From Methylobacterium sp. GXS13 (GTDB taxonomy: Bacteria; Pseudomonadota; Alphaproteobacteria; Rhizobiales; Beijerinckiaceae), in NCBI RefSeq assembly GCF_001455965.1, contig NZ_LKKO01000001.1, positions 609,856-673,855 of the forward strand: a stretch of 64,000 nt of DNA, written 5' to 3'. This document shows positions 18,178-26,933 of the stretch, in pieces. The notes under the pieces are model-generated. The model worked only from the letters and a program-made list of their open reading frames with translations. It had not been told where the DNA came from and did not search any database. Made by a program: the position numbers and the translations under genes. Numbering within the stretch: position 1 is the first letter of the stretch; the number at the start of each line of letters is the position of its first letter.

Positions 18178-18544
18178 CGCTTCCTCGCCCATCCGCGTCG
18201 TCTTCACGAGAAGACAATCGAGCACACCGCGCATCGTGCAAGACGGCGGCTCTCAACCCCCGTCGGTCGTGGAGGGTTGCAGGGGGCCGCATACCCTGGG
18301 TCGCGCACGTTGCCCGTCTTGGCAAGATCCGCCGTCGGACGCGGCCATGGCAAGGGCGGTGGCCCTCCTGAGAAACCATACGCGGTGCCGCCGGGTCGAT
18401 CTCGGATCGGACGTATGGATGGCGGCTGTAGAGCCCTTCGCTTGTCGAGGACCGGCCGAGGGCTCCCAACAACAACGCCGCCCGCCTGGGGGGCGGACGG
18501 CGTTCGAGCGCTCGATGGATGCGCGCCGGGGCCGGCGCGGCGCC
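18178..18544. other. Gene-free stretch with one terminator
   Basis: No convincing coding region on either strand. Open frames here lack ribosome sites and read Arg/Pro-rich, as expected for shadow frames in GC-rich DNA. The only recognisable element is the terminator at 18468-18504, belonging to the gene on its right. Confidence 0.5.
18468..18504 (-). terminator. Terminator of the DUF6481-like gene
   Basis: Arms 18474-18486 and 18492-18504 pair over 13 bp with one G-U; on the minus strand GTTGTTGTTGGG follows. It begins about 40 bases past the stop codon of the gene at 18545-18919. Confidence 0.7.
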
Positions 18545-18919
18545 TCAGCGCTTGGCTTTGGCCTTGCGGGCGGCGTAGCGGGCGTCGCGCTGCGCCTTCT
18601 TCAATGCGAGTTCGGCAGACTTGCGCTCCTGCGCGGCAGCGAGTTCGGCGGCTTCGCGGGCGAGGCGCGCAGCCAGTTCGGCCTCCTCGCGCAGTCGCTT
18701 CTCCTCGGCGGCCTTCCGCTCGGCGGCGATGCGGGCGGCCTCGCGCTCGCGGGCACGCTCCTCACGAGCCTGGGCGATCTCGGCCCGGGCCTTGGCCTTG
18801 GCGATCACCTCGGGATCGTCGGCCGGCGGCCGGGCCTTGAATTTGGCCAGCAGAGCGGCCTTGGCGTTCTGCGAATGCTGACGGCGGTCGTCGAAATTCC
18901 GGTAGTCGAATGCGCTCAT
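18545..18919 (-). CDS. Charged helical protein, DUF6481-like
   Basis: A 124-residue cytoplasmic protein. The N-terminus (MSAFDYRNFDDRRQHSQNAK, then ALLAKFKARPP) resembles the DUF6481 family of alphaproteobacteria, whose role is unknown. Residues about 38-124 form a single long helix of Ala/Glu/Arg/Lys (AEEKRLREEAELAARLAREA) ending in a very basic YAARKAKAKR. GAAAGGTC upstream of the ATG at 18919 fixes the start. Family naming is from memory of the N-terminal pattern. Confidence 0.7.
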   Translation of the reverse strand: MSAFDYRNFDDRRQHSQNAKAALLAKFKARPPADDPEVIAKAKARAEIAQAREERAREREAARIAAERKAAEEKRLREEAELAARLAREAAELAAAQERKSAELALKKAQRDARYAARKAKAKR

Positions 18920-19428
18920 TTGACCTTTCTCGGTTGGGTACGTCACGCGCGTTGCGGGGACGACCGGCGACGCCGGCCACGTACTGGAGAATACGGGTTT
19001 CAGGACCGTCCCCGGGCCCTGGAACCGCACCGATCCATCGGCAATGCCGATGGTCCGACCCGAGCGCTCGGGTCACGCAAAAGCGTTCGGGTCGGACCAT
19101 GTCTGATAAAAACGGGAGAGCCCTTAGACCCAGCCTGCCCCAACACGCAATCGGTTCCGCGTGCTGAGGCGGCCGCCAAAGCGACTATCCACCGCGACTC
19201 GGGAAAAGTTTGACGCGACGATGCCGAAATACCTCAAACCGACGATGGGACGCGGCAATCTCGAAACGCGTTTGGCCGATCGCCGGGTGGGCCGAGCCGC
19301 AGGCTCGAAGGAATGCGCGAATCGTAGGTCGCGGCCTTCCGGACGGCAAGACCAGTCGCGTGGCATCGATGCCGCTTAATCCCGCGCCGGGATGCCGGCA
19401 GGCTATATCGATGAGGGATAGAGTGTTG
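18920..19428. other. 509-base stretch without a convincing gene
   Basis: Contains the nested palindromes at 19050-19100 and otherwise no coding frame that I can support. The open frames are Arg-rich and lack ribosome sites. It separates the minus-strand DUF6481-like gene from allA, so it should hold both promoters, but no hexamer pair stands out. Confidence 0.5.
19050..19100. repeat. Nested, mutually exclusive palindromes
   Basis: Segment A (19050-19063, ATGGTCCGACCCGA) is the exact reverse complement of segment C (19087-19100). Segment A also overlaps a perfect 18-base palindrome, GACCCGAGC/GCTCGGGTC (19057-19074). A can therefore pair with either the middle or the last segment, as in attenuator-like switches, or the two could be binding sites. 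Position: about 330 bases before allA and 130 bases before the DUF6481-like start. Confidence 0.7.
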
Positions 19429-19908
19429 ATGCGCACGATCACGATCGCCGAGTTCACCGTGGACGCTTTCGCACCCTACGGTGATCTCCTGCTCACGCCG
19501 ACGACACCGCCGCGCCAGGACCGGGCGGTGACGCTGCAGAACACGCGGCCGGCGGCGAGTGCCAACCTCGCTTTGATCCGAAGCGAGGTGATGGACGGCC
19601 TGATGCCCCTGCGCCGCCTGGAACGGCACCCGCATTCCAACCAGGCCTTCCTGCCGCTCTCGGTCGAGGCTTACGTGGTGGTGGTGGCGCCGGACCGCGA
19701 CGGTCGGCCGGACGAACCCCGTATCCAGGCGTTCCGCGTCCCGGGCCATGCCGGTATCAACTACCGCGCGGGCGCCTGGCACGCGCACATGATGACCCTG
19801 CGCGCGCCCGGGACTTTCGCCATGCTCGTCCACGAGGACGGTTCGGAGTCCGACTGTGTTTTTGCTCCGATCGAGCCTCTCATCGTCGCACGTCCTGTTC
19901 ATGCCTAG
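19429..19908 (+). CDS. allA: Ureidoglycolate lyase
   Basis: Splits (S)-ureidoglycolate into glyoxylate and urea at the end of allantoin breakdown. The 159-residue protein has the AllA pattern: FAPYGDLL at the start, RLERHPHSNQAFLPLS at about residues 63-78 with the metal-site His residues, and INYRAGAWHAHMM at about 108-120. The ATG at 19429 has GAGGG about 11 bases upstream. It begins a same-strand block with the hpx-type genes and an ABC importer, fitting ureide catabolism. No allantoinase or allantoicase lies in the window. Confidence 0.88.
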   Translation: MRTITIAEFTVDAFAPYGDLLLTPTTPPRQDRAVTLQNTRPAASANLALIRSEVMDGLMPLRRLERHPHSNQAFLPLSVEAYVVVVAPDRDGRPDEPRIQAFRVPGHAGINYRAGAWHAHMMTLRAPGTFAMLVHEDGSESDCVFAPIEPLIVARPVHA

Positions 19909-20079
19909 AATTTAGGCAATCCACGGCGGGGCCTCGGCTCATCCCAACTAGCCTCCAAATTTGCTCAACGAATGAGCAAGCCGGAACTCGTATCGCGCCG
20001 GGGCGAGAGGATGAGGCGGCACGATGCCTGCTACCCGGTAAGCAAGCCGGCCCTTCGGCATGCCGGCGCGAGGAACGCG

Positions 20080-20274
20080 ATGCCTGAGACGCCCCCTCCC
20101 TTCGACCCGCATGCCTACGCGACCGTCACCGCGCCGCTTCTGGGCCTCGACCTCGATCCGACCTGGATGGCAGCGATCACCGCGAACCTGGGCGTTCTGG
20201 CGGCCGCAGCCGAACTGGTGGCGGGTTTCCCACTCCCTGACGCGGTCGAGGCGGCGCCGAGGTTCGAGGCATGA
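20080..20274 (+). CDS. hpxX: AtzG/HpxX-like small subunit (DUF4089)
   Basis: A 64-residue protein with the DUF4089 pattern (LLGLDLDPTWMAAITANL, ending AAELVAGFPLPDAVEAAP). In Pseudomonas ADP the homologue AtzG forms a complex with the amidase AtzE; in Klebsiella HpxX belongs to the oxalurate module. The start at 20080 follows GCGAGGAACGCG, a clear ribosome site, while the longer open frame upstream lacks family similarity. It overlaps the amidase start by four bases (ATGA), consistent with a 1:1 complex. Confidence 0.82.
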   Translation: MPETPPPFDPHAYATVTAPLLGLDLDPTWMAAITANLGVLAAAAELVAGFPLPDAVEAAPRFEA

Positions 20275-21668
20275 GCATCCCTCCTGTGTCCGATGCGACG
20301 ACGATCGCAGCTGCCATCTCCCAGGGCCGGGCAAGTGGCCGAGAGGTCGTCGCGTCCGCCCTCGACCGGATCGCCCGAATCGATGGGCGGGTCGGCGCCT
20401 TCACGAATGTCCTGACCGAGCGCGCGCGCATGCGGGCCGAGACACTCGATGCCGCCATCGCCCGGGGCGAGGCCATCGGCCCCCTCGCCGGCGTTCCCTT
20501 CGCGGTCAAGAATCTGATCGACGTCGCCGGTCTGCCGACCCGGGCCGGCTCGAAAATCAATCGGGATTGCCCGCCTGCCGCACGCGACGGCACCGTGGTG
20601 CGGCGCCTGGAAGAGGCCGGTGCGATCCTGGTCGGCGCGCTCAACATGGGCGAGTACGCCTACGACTTCACCGGCGAGAACGTCCACGACGGCGACGCCC
20701 ACAATCCCCACGCCCTCGACCACATGACCGGCGGCTCCTCCGGGGGCTCCGGCGCGGCGGTGGCGGCCGGGCTGGTGCCGCTGACGCTCGGCTCCGACAC
20801 CAATGGCTCGATCCGGGTACCGGCCGCCTTCTGCGGCTGCTTCGGGATGAAGCCGACCTACGGACGGATCAGCCGGGCCGGAAGTTTTCCGTTCGTCGGC
20901 AGCCTCGACCATCTCGGGCCGATGGCGCGCAGCGTCGCCGACCTCGCCCTGGCCTACGACGCCCTGCAGGGCCCGGACCTAGAAGATGCCGTCCTCACCA
21001 GCCGGGTGCCCGAGCCCGCCAGTCCAAGCCTCGAATCCGGGATCGGCGGCCTGCGCATCGCGGTGGCGGGCGGCTATTTCGCGCGCGGCGGCGATCCGGA
21101 GGCGTTCGCGGCCTGCGCCCGCGTCGCCGAGGCGCTGGGGGCGAGCCGCGAAGTCGAACTTCCGGAAGCTCACCGCGCCCGGGCGGCAGCCTACCTGATC
21201 ACCGCGGCCGAGGGCGCCACGCTCCATCTCGACCGGCTGCGAACCCGGCCGCGAGATTTCGACCCAGCGGTGCGGGATCGGTTGATCGCCGGGGCAATGA
21301 TCCCGGCCCCCTTCGTCGAGCGGGCCCAGCGCTTCCGCCGCTGGTACCGGGACGCGGTGCTGACGGTGTTCGACAGCGTCGACGTGATCCTGGCCCCGGC
21401 GACGCCTTGCCGGGCGCCGAAGGGTGGCCAGACCCATTTCGTTCTCGACGGGGTGACGCTGCCGGTGCGGGCCAATATCGGCCTGTTCACGCAGCCGATC
21501 TCGTTCATCGGCCTGCCGGTCGTGGCCGTTCCGGTCCGACTCGATGCCGGGTTGCCGCTCGGCGTTCAGGTGATCGCCGCGCCCTGGCGCGAGGATCTGG
21601 CCCTGCGGGTCGCCCGCCAGCTCGAGCGGGACGGGATCTGCACGGCCCCCGTGGCGGAGATCGCCTGA
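20271..21668 (+). CDS. hpxY: Amidase, AtzE/HpxY type
   Basis: Amidase-signature hydrolase of 465 residues. The Ser-cisSer-Lys triad is visible: Lys in PFAVKNLIDVAG at about residue 83, the two serines in GGSSGGSGAAVAAGL at about 157 and 181. AtzE hydrolyses 1-carboxybiuret; the Klebsiella relative acts in oxalurate breakdown. The gene lies between the AtzG-like small subunit and hpxZ with overlapping codons on both sides, so the three form one translational unit. The exact substrate cannot be decided from the sequence. Confidence 0.88.
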   Translation: MSIPPVSDATTIAAAISQGRASGREVVASALDRIARIDGRVGAFTNVLTERARMRAETLDAAIARGEAIGPLAGVPFAVKNLIDVAGLPTRAGSKINRDCPPAARDGTVVRRLEEAGAILVGALNMGEYAYDFTGENVHDGDAHNPHALDHMTGGSSGGSGAAVAAGLVPLTLGSDTNGSIRVPAAFCGCFGMKPTYGRISRAGSFPFVGSLDHLGPMARSVADLALAYDALQGPDLEDAVLTSRVPEPASPSLESGIGGLRIAVAGGYFARGGDPEAFAACARVAEALGASREVELPEAHRARAAAYLITAAEGATLHLDRLRTRPRDFDPAVRDRLIAGAMIPAPFVERAQRFRRWYRDAVLTVFDSVDVILAPATPCRAPKGGQTHFVLDGVTLPVRANIGLFTQPISFIGLPVVAVPVRLDAGLPLGVQVIAAPWREDLALRVARQLERDGICTAPVAEIA

Positions 21669-22051
21669 TGGTTATCGACGATCCCGCCGTGAAGGCCGAG
21701 GTCGAGGCCGCGTTCCGGGCCTACGAGGTCGCGCTCACCACCAATGACGTCCCCACCCTGGAGGCCCTGTTCCGGGACGACCCCCGGACCATCCGGTACG
21801 GCATCGGCGAGAACCTCTACGGCATGGACGCGATCCGGGCCTTCCGGCGCGCCCGCTCGACGGTGCGCCTGGAGCGGGTGCTCGCCCGGACGGTGATCAC
21901 CACGTACGGGCGTGACTTCGCCACCGCCATGACCCTGTTCACCCGGGACAACGCCCCCGGCAGGACCGGTCGCCAGAGCCAGACCTGGGTGCGCTTTCCG
22001 GAGGGGTGGCGGGTGGTCGCCGCCCATGTGAGCGTCATCGCGACGGTCTAG
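21668..22051 (+). CDS. hpxZ: HpxZ-like protein (DUF3225, SnoaL fold)
   Basis: A 127-residue protein of the DUF3225/NTF2-like group (VKAEVEAAFRAYEVALTTND, LFRDDPRTIRYGIGENLYG, QTWVRFPEGWRVVAAHVS). HpxZ accompanies oxalurate/oxamate genes in enteric bacteria; its biochemical role is unresolved. The ATG overlaps the amidase stop by one base. It closes the hpxXYZ-like set. hpxW (oxamate hydrolase) is absent from the window. Confidence 0.85.
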   Translation: MVIDDPAVKAEVEAAFRAYEVALTTNDVPTLEALFRDDPRTIRYGIGENLYGMDAIRAFRRARSTVRLERVLARTVITTYGRDFATAMTLFTRDNAPGRTGRQSQTWVRFPEGWRVVAAHVSVIATV

Positions 22052-22158
22052 CGATGGCCGGCCCGTGCATGGACCGGTGCCGGTTGGCCGCGAGCTTGCA
22101 TACGGTCGAGCGTATTCCGGGCCCGCCCTCCCGGACCAACGCGAGTACCCGATCCGAC

Positions 22159-23781
22159 ATGCTGTCTCGTTTGAAAATCTTTGGTGCCCGTGCGGCGCTG
22201 GCCGGCGCCCTCACGCTTACCGCAAGCACCGCCGTCCTCGCGCAGGGGACACTGCGGATCGGCATGACCGCGTCCGACATCCCGCTGACCACCGGCCAGA
22301 CCGACAATGGCGGCGAGGGCATGCGGTTTCTCGGCTATACGGTCTATGACGGCCTGATCAATTGGGATCTGTCGAGCGCCGAGCTGGCCTCCGACCTTGT
22401 GCCCGGCCTCGCCACCAGCTGGGCGGTCGATGCCACGGACAAGACCAAGTGGACCTTCAAGCTGCGGCCGGGGGTGAAATTCCACGACGGCTCCGATTTC
22501 ACCGCAGATGCCGTAGTGTGGAACCTCGACAAGCTGTTGAAGTCCGATGCGCCGCAATACGATCCGCGCCAGTCGGCGCAAGGAAAGACCCGCATCCCGG
22601 CGGTCGCCTCCTACAAGGTGATCGACCCGCTGACGGTCGAGATCGTCACCAAGGCCCCCGACGCGACGCTGCCCTACCAGATCGCCTGGATCATGATGTC
22701 CTCCCCGGCGCAGTGGGAGAAGGTCGGCAAGTCCTGGGACGCCTTCGCCAAGCAGCCCTCCGGCACCGGCCCGTGGAAGCTGACCTTGTTCGCACCGCGC
22801 GAGCGCGCCGAGATGGTGCCGTTCAAGGAGTACTGGGACAAGGACCGGGTGCCCAAGCTCGACAAGCTCGTCCTGGTGCCGCTGCCCGAGGCCAATGCCC
22901 GGGTCGCCGCGCTCCGCTCCGGCCAGGTCGACTGGATCGAGGCTCCCGCGCCCGACGCCGTGGCCTCGCTGAAGGGCGCCGGCTTCACCATCGTGACCAA
23001 CGCCTACCCGCATAACTGGACCTGGCATTTGTCCCGGGTCGAGGGCTCGCCGTGGAACGACATCCGGGTCCGCAAGGCCGCCAATCTCGCCATCGACCGC
23101 GACGGCCTGAAGGAGTTGCTCGGCGGTCTGGCCATCCCCGCAAAGGGCTTCATGCCGCCGGGCCATCAATGGTTTGGTCACCCGACCTTCGATGTGAAAT
23201 ACGACCCGGACGCCGCCAAGAAGCTGCTGGCCGAGGCAGGCTATAGCCCGGCCAAGCCCCTGAAGCTGAAGGTGGCGATCTCGGCCTCGGGCTCGGGCCA
23301 GATGCAGCCGCTGCCGATGAACGAGTTCGTGCAGCAGAACCTCGCCGACGTGGGCATCCAGGTCGATTACGAGGTGGTCGAGTGGAACACGCTGATCAAC
23401 ATCTGGCGGGCCGGCGCCAAGGCCGACATCTCGCGCGGCGTCTCGGCGATCAACTACTCGTACTTCATCCAGGACCCGTTCACCGGTTTCATCCGCCACC
23501 TCCAGAGCAACTTCGCCCCGCCGAACGGCACCAACTGGGGCTATTACAGCGACCCGGCGATGGACAAGCTGTTCGACCAGGTTCGGACGACGTTCGACAA
23601 GGCCGAGCAGACGCAGGTCCTAGAGAAGGTCCACGAGAAGTACGTGGACGATGCGCTGTTCATCATGATCACGCACGACGTGAACCCGCGCGCGATGAGC
23701 CCGAAGGTGAAGGGCTTCGTCCAGGCCCAGAACTGGTTCCAGGATTTTTCGAAGATCACCATCGCGCCGTCGGGGCGGTAG
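22159..23781 (+). CDS. ABC importer substrate-binding protein, family 5
   Basis: Periplasmic binding protein of the dipeptide/nickel/opine class (SBP_bac_5), 540 residues. A signal peptide of about 29 residues ends in TAVLAQ. The core carries the family patterns LRPGVKFHDGSDFTADAVVW and VRKAANLAIDRDGLKELLGG. The ATG at 22159 is chosen because it starts the signal peptide. Together with the two permeases and two ATPases it forms a full importer. Because allA and hpxXYZ lie immediately upstream on the same strand, a ureide such as oxalurate or ureidoglycolate is a more likely ligand than a peptide; this is inference. Confidence 0.9.
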   Translation: MLSRLKIFGARAALAGALTLTASTAVLAQGTLRIGMTASDIPLTTGQTDNGGEGMRFLGYTVYDGLINWDLSSAELASDLVPGLATSWAVDATDKTKWTFKLRPGVKFHDGSDFTADAVVWNLDKLLKSDAPQYDPRQSAQGKTRIPAVASYKVIDPLTVEIVTKAPDATLPYQIAWIMMSSPAQWEKVGKSWDAFAKQPSGTGPWKLTLFAPRERAEMVPFKEYWDKDRVPKLDKLVLVPLPEANARVAALRSGQVDWIEAPAPDAVASLKGAGFTIVTNAYPHNWTWHLSRVEGSPWNDIRVRKAANLAIDRDGLKELLGGLAIPAKGFMPPGHQWFGHPTFDVKYDPDAAKKLLAEAGYSPAKPLKLKVAISASGSGQMQPLPMNEFVQQNLADVGIQVDYEVVEWNTLINIWRAGAKADISRGVSAINYSYFIQDPFTGFIRHLQSNFAPPNGTNWGYYSDPAMDKLFDQVRTTFDKAEQTQVLEKVHEKYVDDALFIMITHDVNPRAMSPKVKGFVQAQNWFQDFSKITIAPSGR

Positions 23782-23792
23782 CACCACCGACT

Positions 23793-23957
23793 CCCTCCCC
23801 CCTCTGCGGGGGGAGGGTACCTCCGAAGCAGGGGGGAGAGGGGCAGCGCGACGATGCGGGTATCGTCGCCCGGCACGCCTTCTCCGGACGCGTCGCTCCC
23901 CTCTCCCGACCCCTGCTGACGCAGGGGCCACCCTCCCCCGCAGAGGGGGGAGGGGGA
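23793..23957. repeat. Approximately 165-base GC-rich interrupted palindrome
   Basis: The outer arms, about 25 bases (from CCCTCCCCCCTCTGCGGGGG at 23793), are near-perfect reverse complements of the right end (to 23957). A second pair of arms with GGGAGAGGGG/CCCCTCTCCC lies inside. The unit fills the gap between the binding-protein stop and the first permease start. It resembles a REP/MITE-type repeat and would fold into a very stable hairpin in the mRNA, which could protect the upstream message or lower permease expression. Confidence 0.8.
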
Positions 23958-23983
23958 TTCTTTAGGCCACGGCAAGGCACCCG

Positions 23984-24937
23984 ATGCTGATCTACATCCT
24001 CAAACGCCTGGTCTACGTGACGCCCGTGGCGTTCGGCGTCAGTCTGGTCTGCTTCCTGCTGGTTCATCTCGCGCCGGGTGATGCCCTGAGCGCGGTGCTG
24101 CCGGCGGACGCGACGCAGGAGACCATCAACGAGATGAAGGCCGCCTACGGCTTCGATAAGCCGTTGCCGGTCCAGTACCTGATCTGGCTGTGGCACGTGC
24201 TGCACGGCGATCTCGGCACCTCCATCGCCACCGGCCGGCCGGTGCTGGGCGAGGTCACCCGCGCCGACATCAACTCGCTGATCCTGGCCTCGGTGGCGAC
24301 CGTGATCGGCTTCACCTTCGGGACGCTGTTCGGCTTCGTCGCCGGCTACCACCGCAACTCCGTGGCCGACCGGGCTGCGTCCGCGCTCTCGGTCTTCGGC
24401 GTGAGCGTGCCGCATTACTGGCTCGGCATGGTGCTGGTGATCGTGTTCTCGGCGACGCTGGGCTGGCTGCCACCCACCGGCGCCGGGCCCGACGGCTCGG
24501 GCAATTGGCGGCCTGATTTCGACCATCTGCGCTACCTGATCCTGCCGGCGGTGACGATGTCGGTGATCCCCACCGGCATCATCGCCCGCACGGTGCGCGC
24601 CCTGGTGGCCGACATCCTGGCCCAGGACTTCGTGGAAGCCCTGCGCGCCAAGGGCATGGATGAGTTCGGCGTGTTCAAGCACGTCGTGCGCAACGCCGCC
24701 CCGACCGCGCTCGCGATCATGGGCCTGCAGCTCGGCTACCTGCTCGGCGGCTCGATCCTGGTGGAGACCGTGTTCGCCTGGCCGGGCACCGGCTTCCTCC
24801 TCAACGCCGCGATCTTCCAGCGCGACCTGCCCCTGCTCCAGGGCTCGATCCTGGTCCTGGCGATGTTCTTCGTCGTTCTGAACCTGCTGGTGGACGTGAT
24901 GCAGACCGCCCTCGACCCGCGCATCGAACGCGCCTGA
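23984..24937 (+). CDS. ABC importer permease, DppB type
   Basis: Inner-membrane permease of 317 residues with six predicted helices. The N-terminal ILKRLVYVTPVAFGVSLVCF and the EAA-loop region VEALRAKGMDEFGVFKHVVRNAAP at about residues 220-243 are typical of DppB/OppB. It pairs with the DppC-type permease 11 bases downstream. Confidence 0.92.
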   Translation: MLIYILKRLVYVTPVAFGVSLVCFLLVHLAPGDALSAVLPADATQETINEMKAAYGFDKPLPVQYLIWLWHVLHGDLGTSIATGRPVLGEVTRADINSLILASVATVIGFTFGTLFGFVAGYHRNSVADRAASALSVFGVSVPHYWLGMVLVIVFSATLGWLPPTGAGPDGSGNWRPDFDHLRYLILPAVTMSVIPTGIIARTVRALVADILAQDFVEALRAKGMDEFGVFKHVVRNAAPTALAIMGLQLGYLLGGSILVETVFAWPGTGFLLNAAIFQRDLPLLQGSILVLAMFFVVLNLLVDVMQTALDPRIERA

Positions 24938-24948
24938 CCCGGAGGCCG

Positions 24949-25881
24949 ATGATGACCGCACCGATCACCGCAGCCTCGATGGCCCTCGACGGCGGCGTGC
25001 TCTCCGCCGGAGACACCGCCCCGGAGGCCGCCTTCGTCCCGTCCCGCGGCTTCTGGGGGCATGTCGGCCACCGCTTGGTGCGCGATCCCGTCGCCATGGG
25101 CGCAGGGGCCCTGATCCTTCTCGTCGTCCTGATCGCGATCCTGGCGCCCTGGATCACCCCGATGGACCCGTACAAGGGGTCGATGCTGCGCCGCCTCAAG
25201 CATGTCGGCGACGCCACCTACTGGCTCGGCTCGGACGAGCTCGGGCGCGACATGATCAGCCGGCTGATGCTGGGGGCGCGGCTGTCGCTGTTCATCGGGG
25301 TCACCCCGGTGCTGATCGCCTTCGTGATCGGCTCCGCCATCGGCATCCTGGCCGGCTATGTCGGCGGCTGGCTCAACACGATCCTGATGCGCACCATCGA
25401 CGTGTTCTTCGCGTTCCCGTCGGTCCTGCTGGCGATCGCCCTGTCGGGCGCGCTCGGCGCCGGCATCTTCAACTCGATCGTGTCGCTGACCTGCGTGTTC
25501 GTACCCCAGATCGCCCGGGTCGCAGAGAGCGTCACGACCGGCATCCGCAAGCGCGACTACATCGACGCCGCCAAGCTGTCCGGCGCCTCGCCGCTGACGA
25601 TCATGCGGGTGCAGGTGCTCGGCAATGTCGTCGGGCCGATCTTCGTCTACGCCACCAGCCTGATCTCGGTCTCGATGATCCTCGCTTCGGGCCTGTCCTT
25701 CCTGGGTCTGGGCGTTCGCCCGCCGGAGCCGGAATGGGGCCTGATGCTCAACACCCTCCGCACCGCGATCTACGCCAACCCGGTGGTCGCGGCCTTGCCG
25801 GGCGTGTGCATCTTCATCGTCTCGATCGCCTTCAACCTGTTCTCGGACGGCCTGCGCGCCGCGATGGAGATTCGCCAGTGA
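24949..25881 (+). CDS. ABC importer permease, DppC type
   Basis: Second permease, 310 residues. The N-terminal cytoplasmic tail is followed by GHVGHRLVRDPVAMGAGALI (OppC_N) and a hydrophobic core with the EAA loop DYIDAAKLSGASPLTIMRVQ at about 200-219. Tandem ATG codons at 24949 and 24952 follow GGAGG. Its stop overlaps the GTG of the next ATPase. Confidence 0.92.
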   Translation: MMTAPITAASMALDGGVLSAGDTAPEAAFVPSRGFWGHVGHRLVRDPVAMGAGALILLVVLIAILAPWITPMDPYKGSMLRRLKHVGDATYWLGSDELGRDMISRLMLGARLSLFIGVTPVLIAFVIGSAIGILAGYVGGWLNTILMRTIDVFFAFPSVLLAIALSGALGAGIFNSIVSLTCVFVPQIARVAESVTTGIRKRDYIDAAKLSGASPLTIMRVQVLGNVVGPIFVYATSLISVSMILASGLSFLGLGVRPPEPEWGLMLNTLRTAIYANPVVAALPGVCIFIVSIAFNLFSDGLRAAMEIRQ

Positions 25882-26933
25882 GCGTCATCCCGAGCGCCCC
25901 GGATCCGTTCGCCCGCGACCGCGGCGGACCGGCCCAGCCGCTCCTGTCGGTATCAGGGCTCTACAAGCATTTCCCGGTCCGCAAGGCCGGGGGGAAGAAG
26001 CAGGTGGTGCGGGCCGTCGACGGCGTCGATTTCGACGTGCTGAAGGGCGAGACCCTGGGCATCGTCGGCGAATCCGGCTGCGGCAAGTCCACCACCGCAA
26101 AGCTGCTCATGGGCCTGATCGAGCGCGATTCCGGCTCCCTGCTGTACGATGGGCAAGCCGTGGGTGAGCGGGTGATGCCGTGGCGGTCCTACCGCCGGCA
26201 GGTCCAGATGGTGTTCCAGGACAGCTACGCGTCCCTCAACCCGCGCATGACGGTCGAGCAGTCGATCGCCTTCGGCCCGAAGGTCAACGGCGTGTCCGGC
26301 CGGGAGGCGGTGGAGCGCGCCCGCGCCCTGCTCGCCCGGGTCGGACTGGAGCCCAAGCGCTTCGCCGGCCGGTATCCGCACGAGATCTCCGGCGGCCAGC
26401 GCCAGCGGGTCAACATCGCCCGCTCGCTCGCCCTGGAACCGCGGCTGGTGCTGCTGGACGAGGCGGTCTCGGCGCTGGACAAATCGGTGGAGGCGCAGGT
26501 GCTGAACCTGCTCCTCGACCTCAAGGCCGAGTTCGGCCTGACCTACATCTTCATCAGCCACGACCTGAACGTCGTCCGGTTCATCTCCGACCGGGTGATG
26601 GTTATGTATCTCGGGCGGGTCTCCGAGATCGGCCCGTCCGACACGGTGCTCGACGCGCCGGCCCATCCCTATACCGAGGCGTTGCTGGCCTCGATGCCAT
26701 CCCTTGATCCCGACAACCGCACCCAGGCCGCGTTGCTGCAGGGCGACCCGCCGAACCCGATCGACCCGCCCTCCGGCTGCCGGTTCCATCCCCGCTGCAC
26801 CCTTGCCGAACCGATCTGCAGCGAGAAGGAGCCGCCCCTCGACACGGTCGGGCCGCTGCACCGGGTCTCATGCCTCGCTCGCCAGCCGGGCTCCGGCCAT
26901 TCCGCCGCCCCGGCCCGGGCGCTCGCGGCATGA
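25878..26933 (+). CDS. ABC importer ATPase, DppF type
   Basis: Nucleotide-binding subunit of 351 residues with Walker [10 protein letters not shown] at about residue 60, the signature ISGGQRQRV at about 174, Walker [13 protein letters not shown] at about 195 and a C-terminal oligopeptide extension with the cysteine motif SGCRFHPRC...C. The start is read as GTG at 25878, overlapping the permease stop (GTGA), because the open frame upstream is the shadow of the permease gene. Confidence 0.9.
   Translation: MSVIPSAPDPFARDRGGPAQPLLSVSGLYKHFPVRKAGGKKQVVRAVDGVDFDVLKGETLGIVGESGCGKSTTAKLLMGLIERDSGSLLYDGQAVGERVMPWRSYRRQVQMVFQDSYASLNPRMTVEQSIAFGPKVNGVSGREAVERARALLARVGLEPKRFAGRYPHEISGGQRQRVNIARSLALEPRLVLLDEAVSALDKSVEAQVLNLLLDLKAEFGLTYIFISHDLNVVRFISDRVMVMYLGRVSEIGPSDTVLDAPAHPYTEALLASMPSLDPDNRTQAALLQGDPPNPIDPPSGCRFHPRCTLAEPICSEKEPPLDTVGPLHRVSCLARQPGSGHSAAPARALAA

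Noticed and set aside
19161..19379. Short plus-strand frame before allA
   Set aside because: No ribosome site, Arg/Thr-rich, no conserved pattern; left as gene-free.
23793..23957. Considered as a CRISPR or tandem repeat
   Set aside because: Only one unit made of inverted, not direct, repeats with no spacer array.
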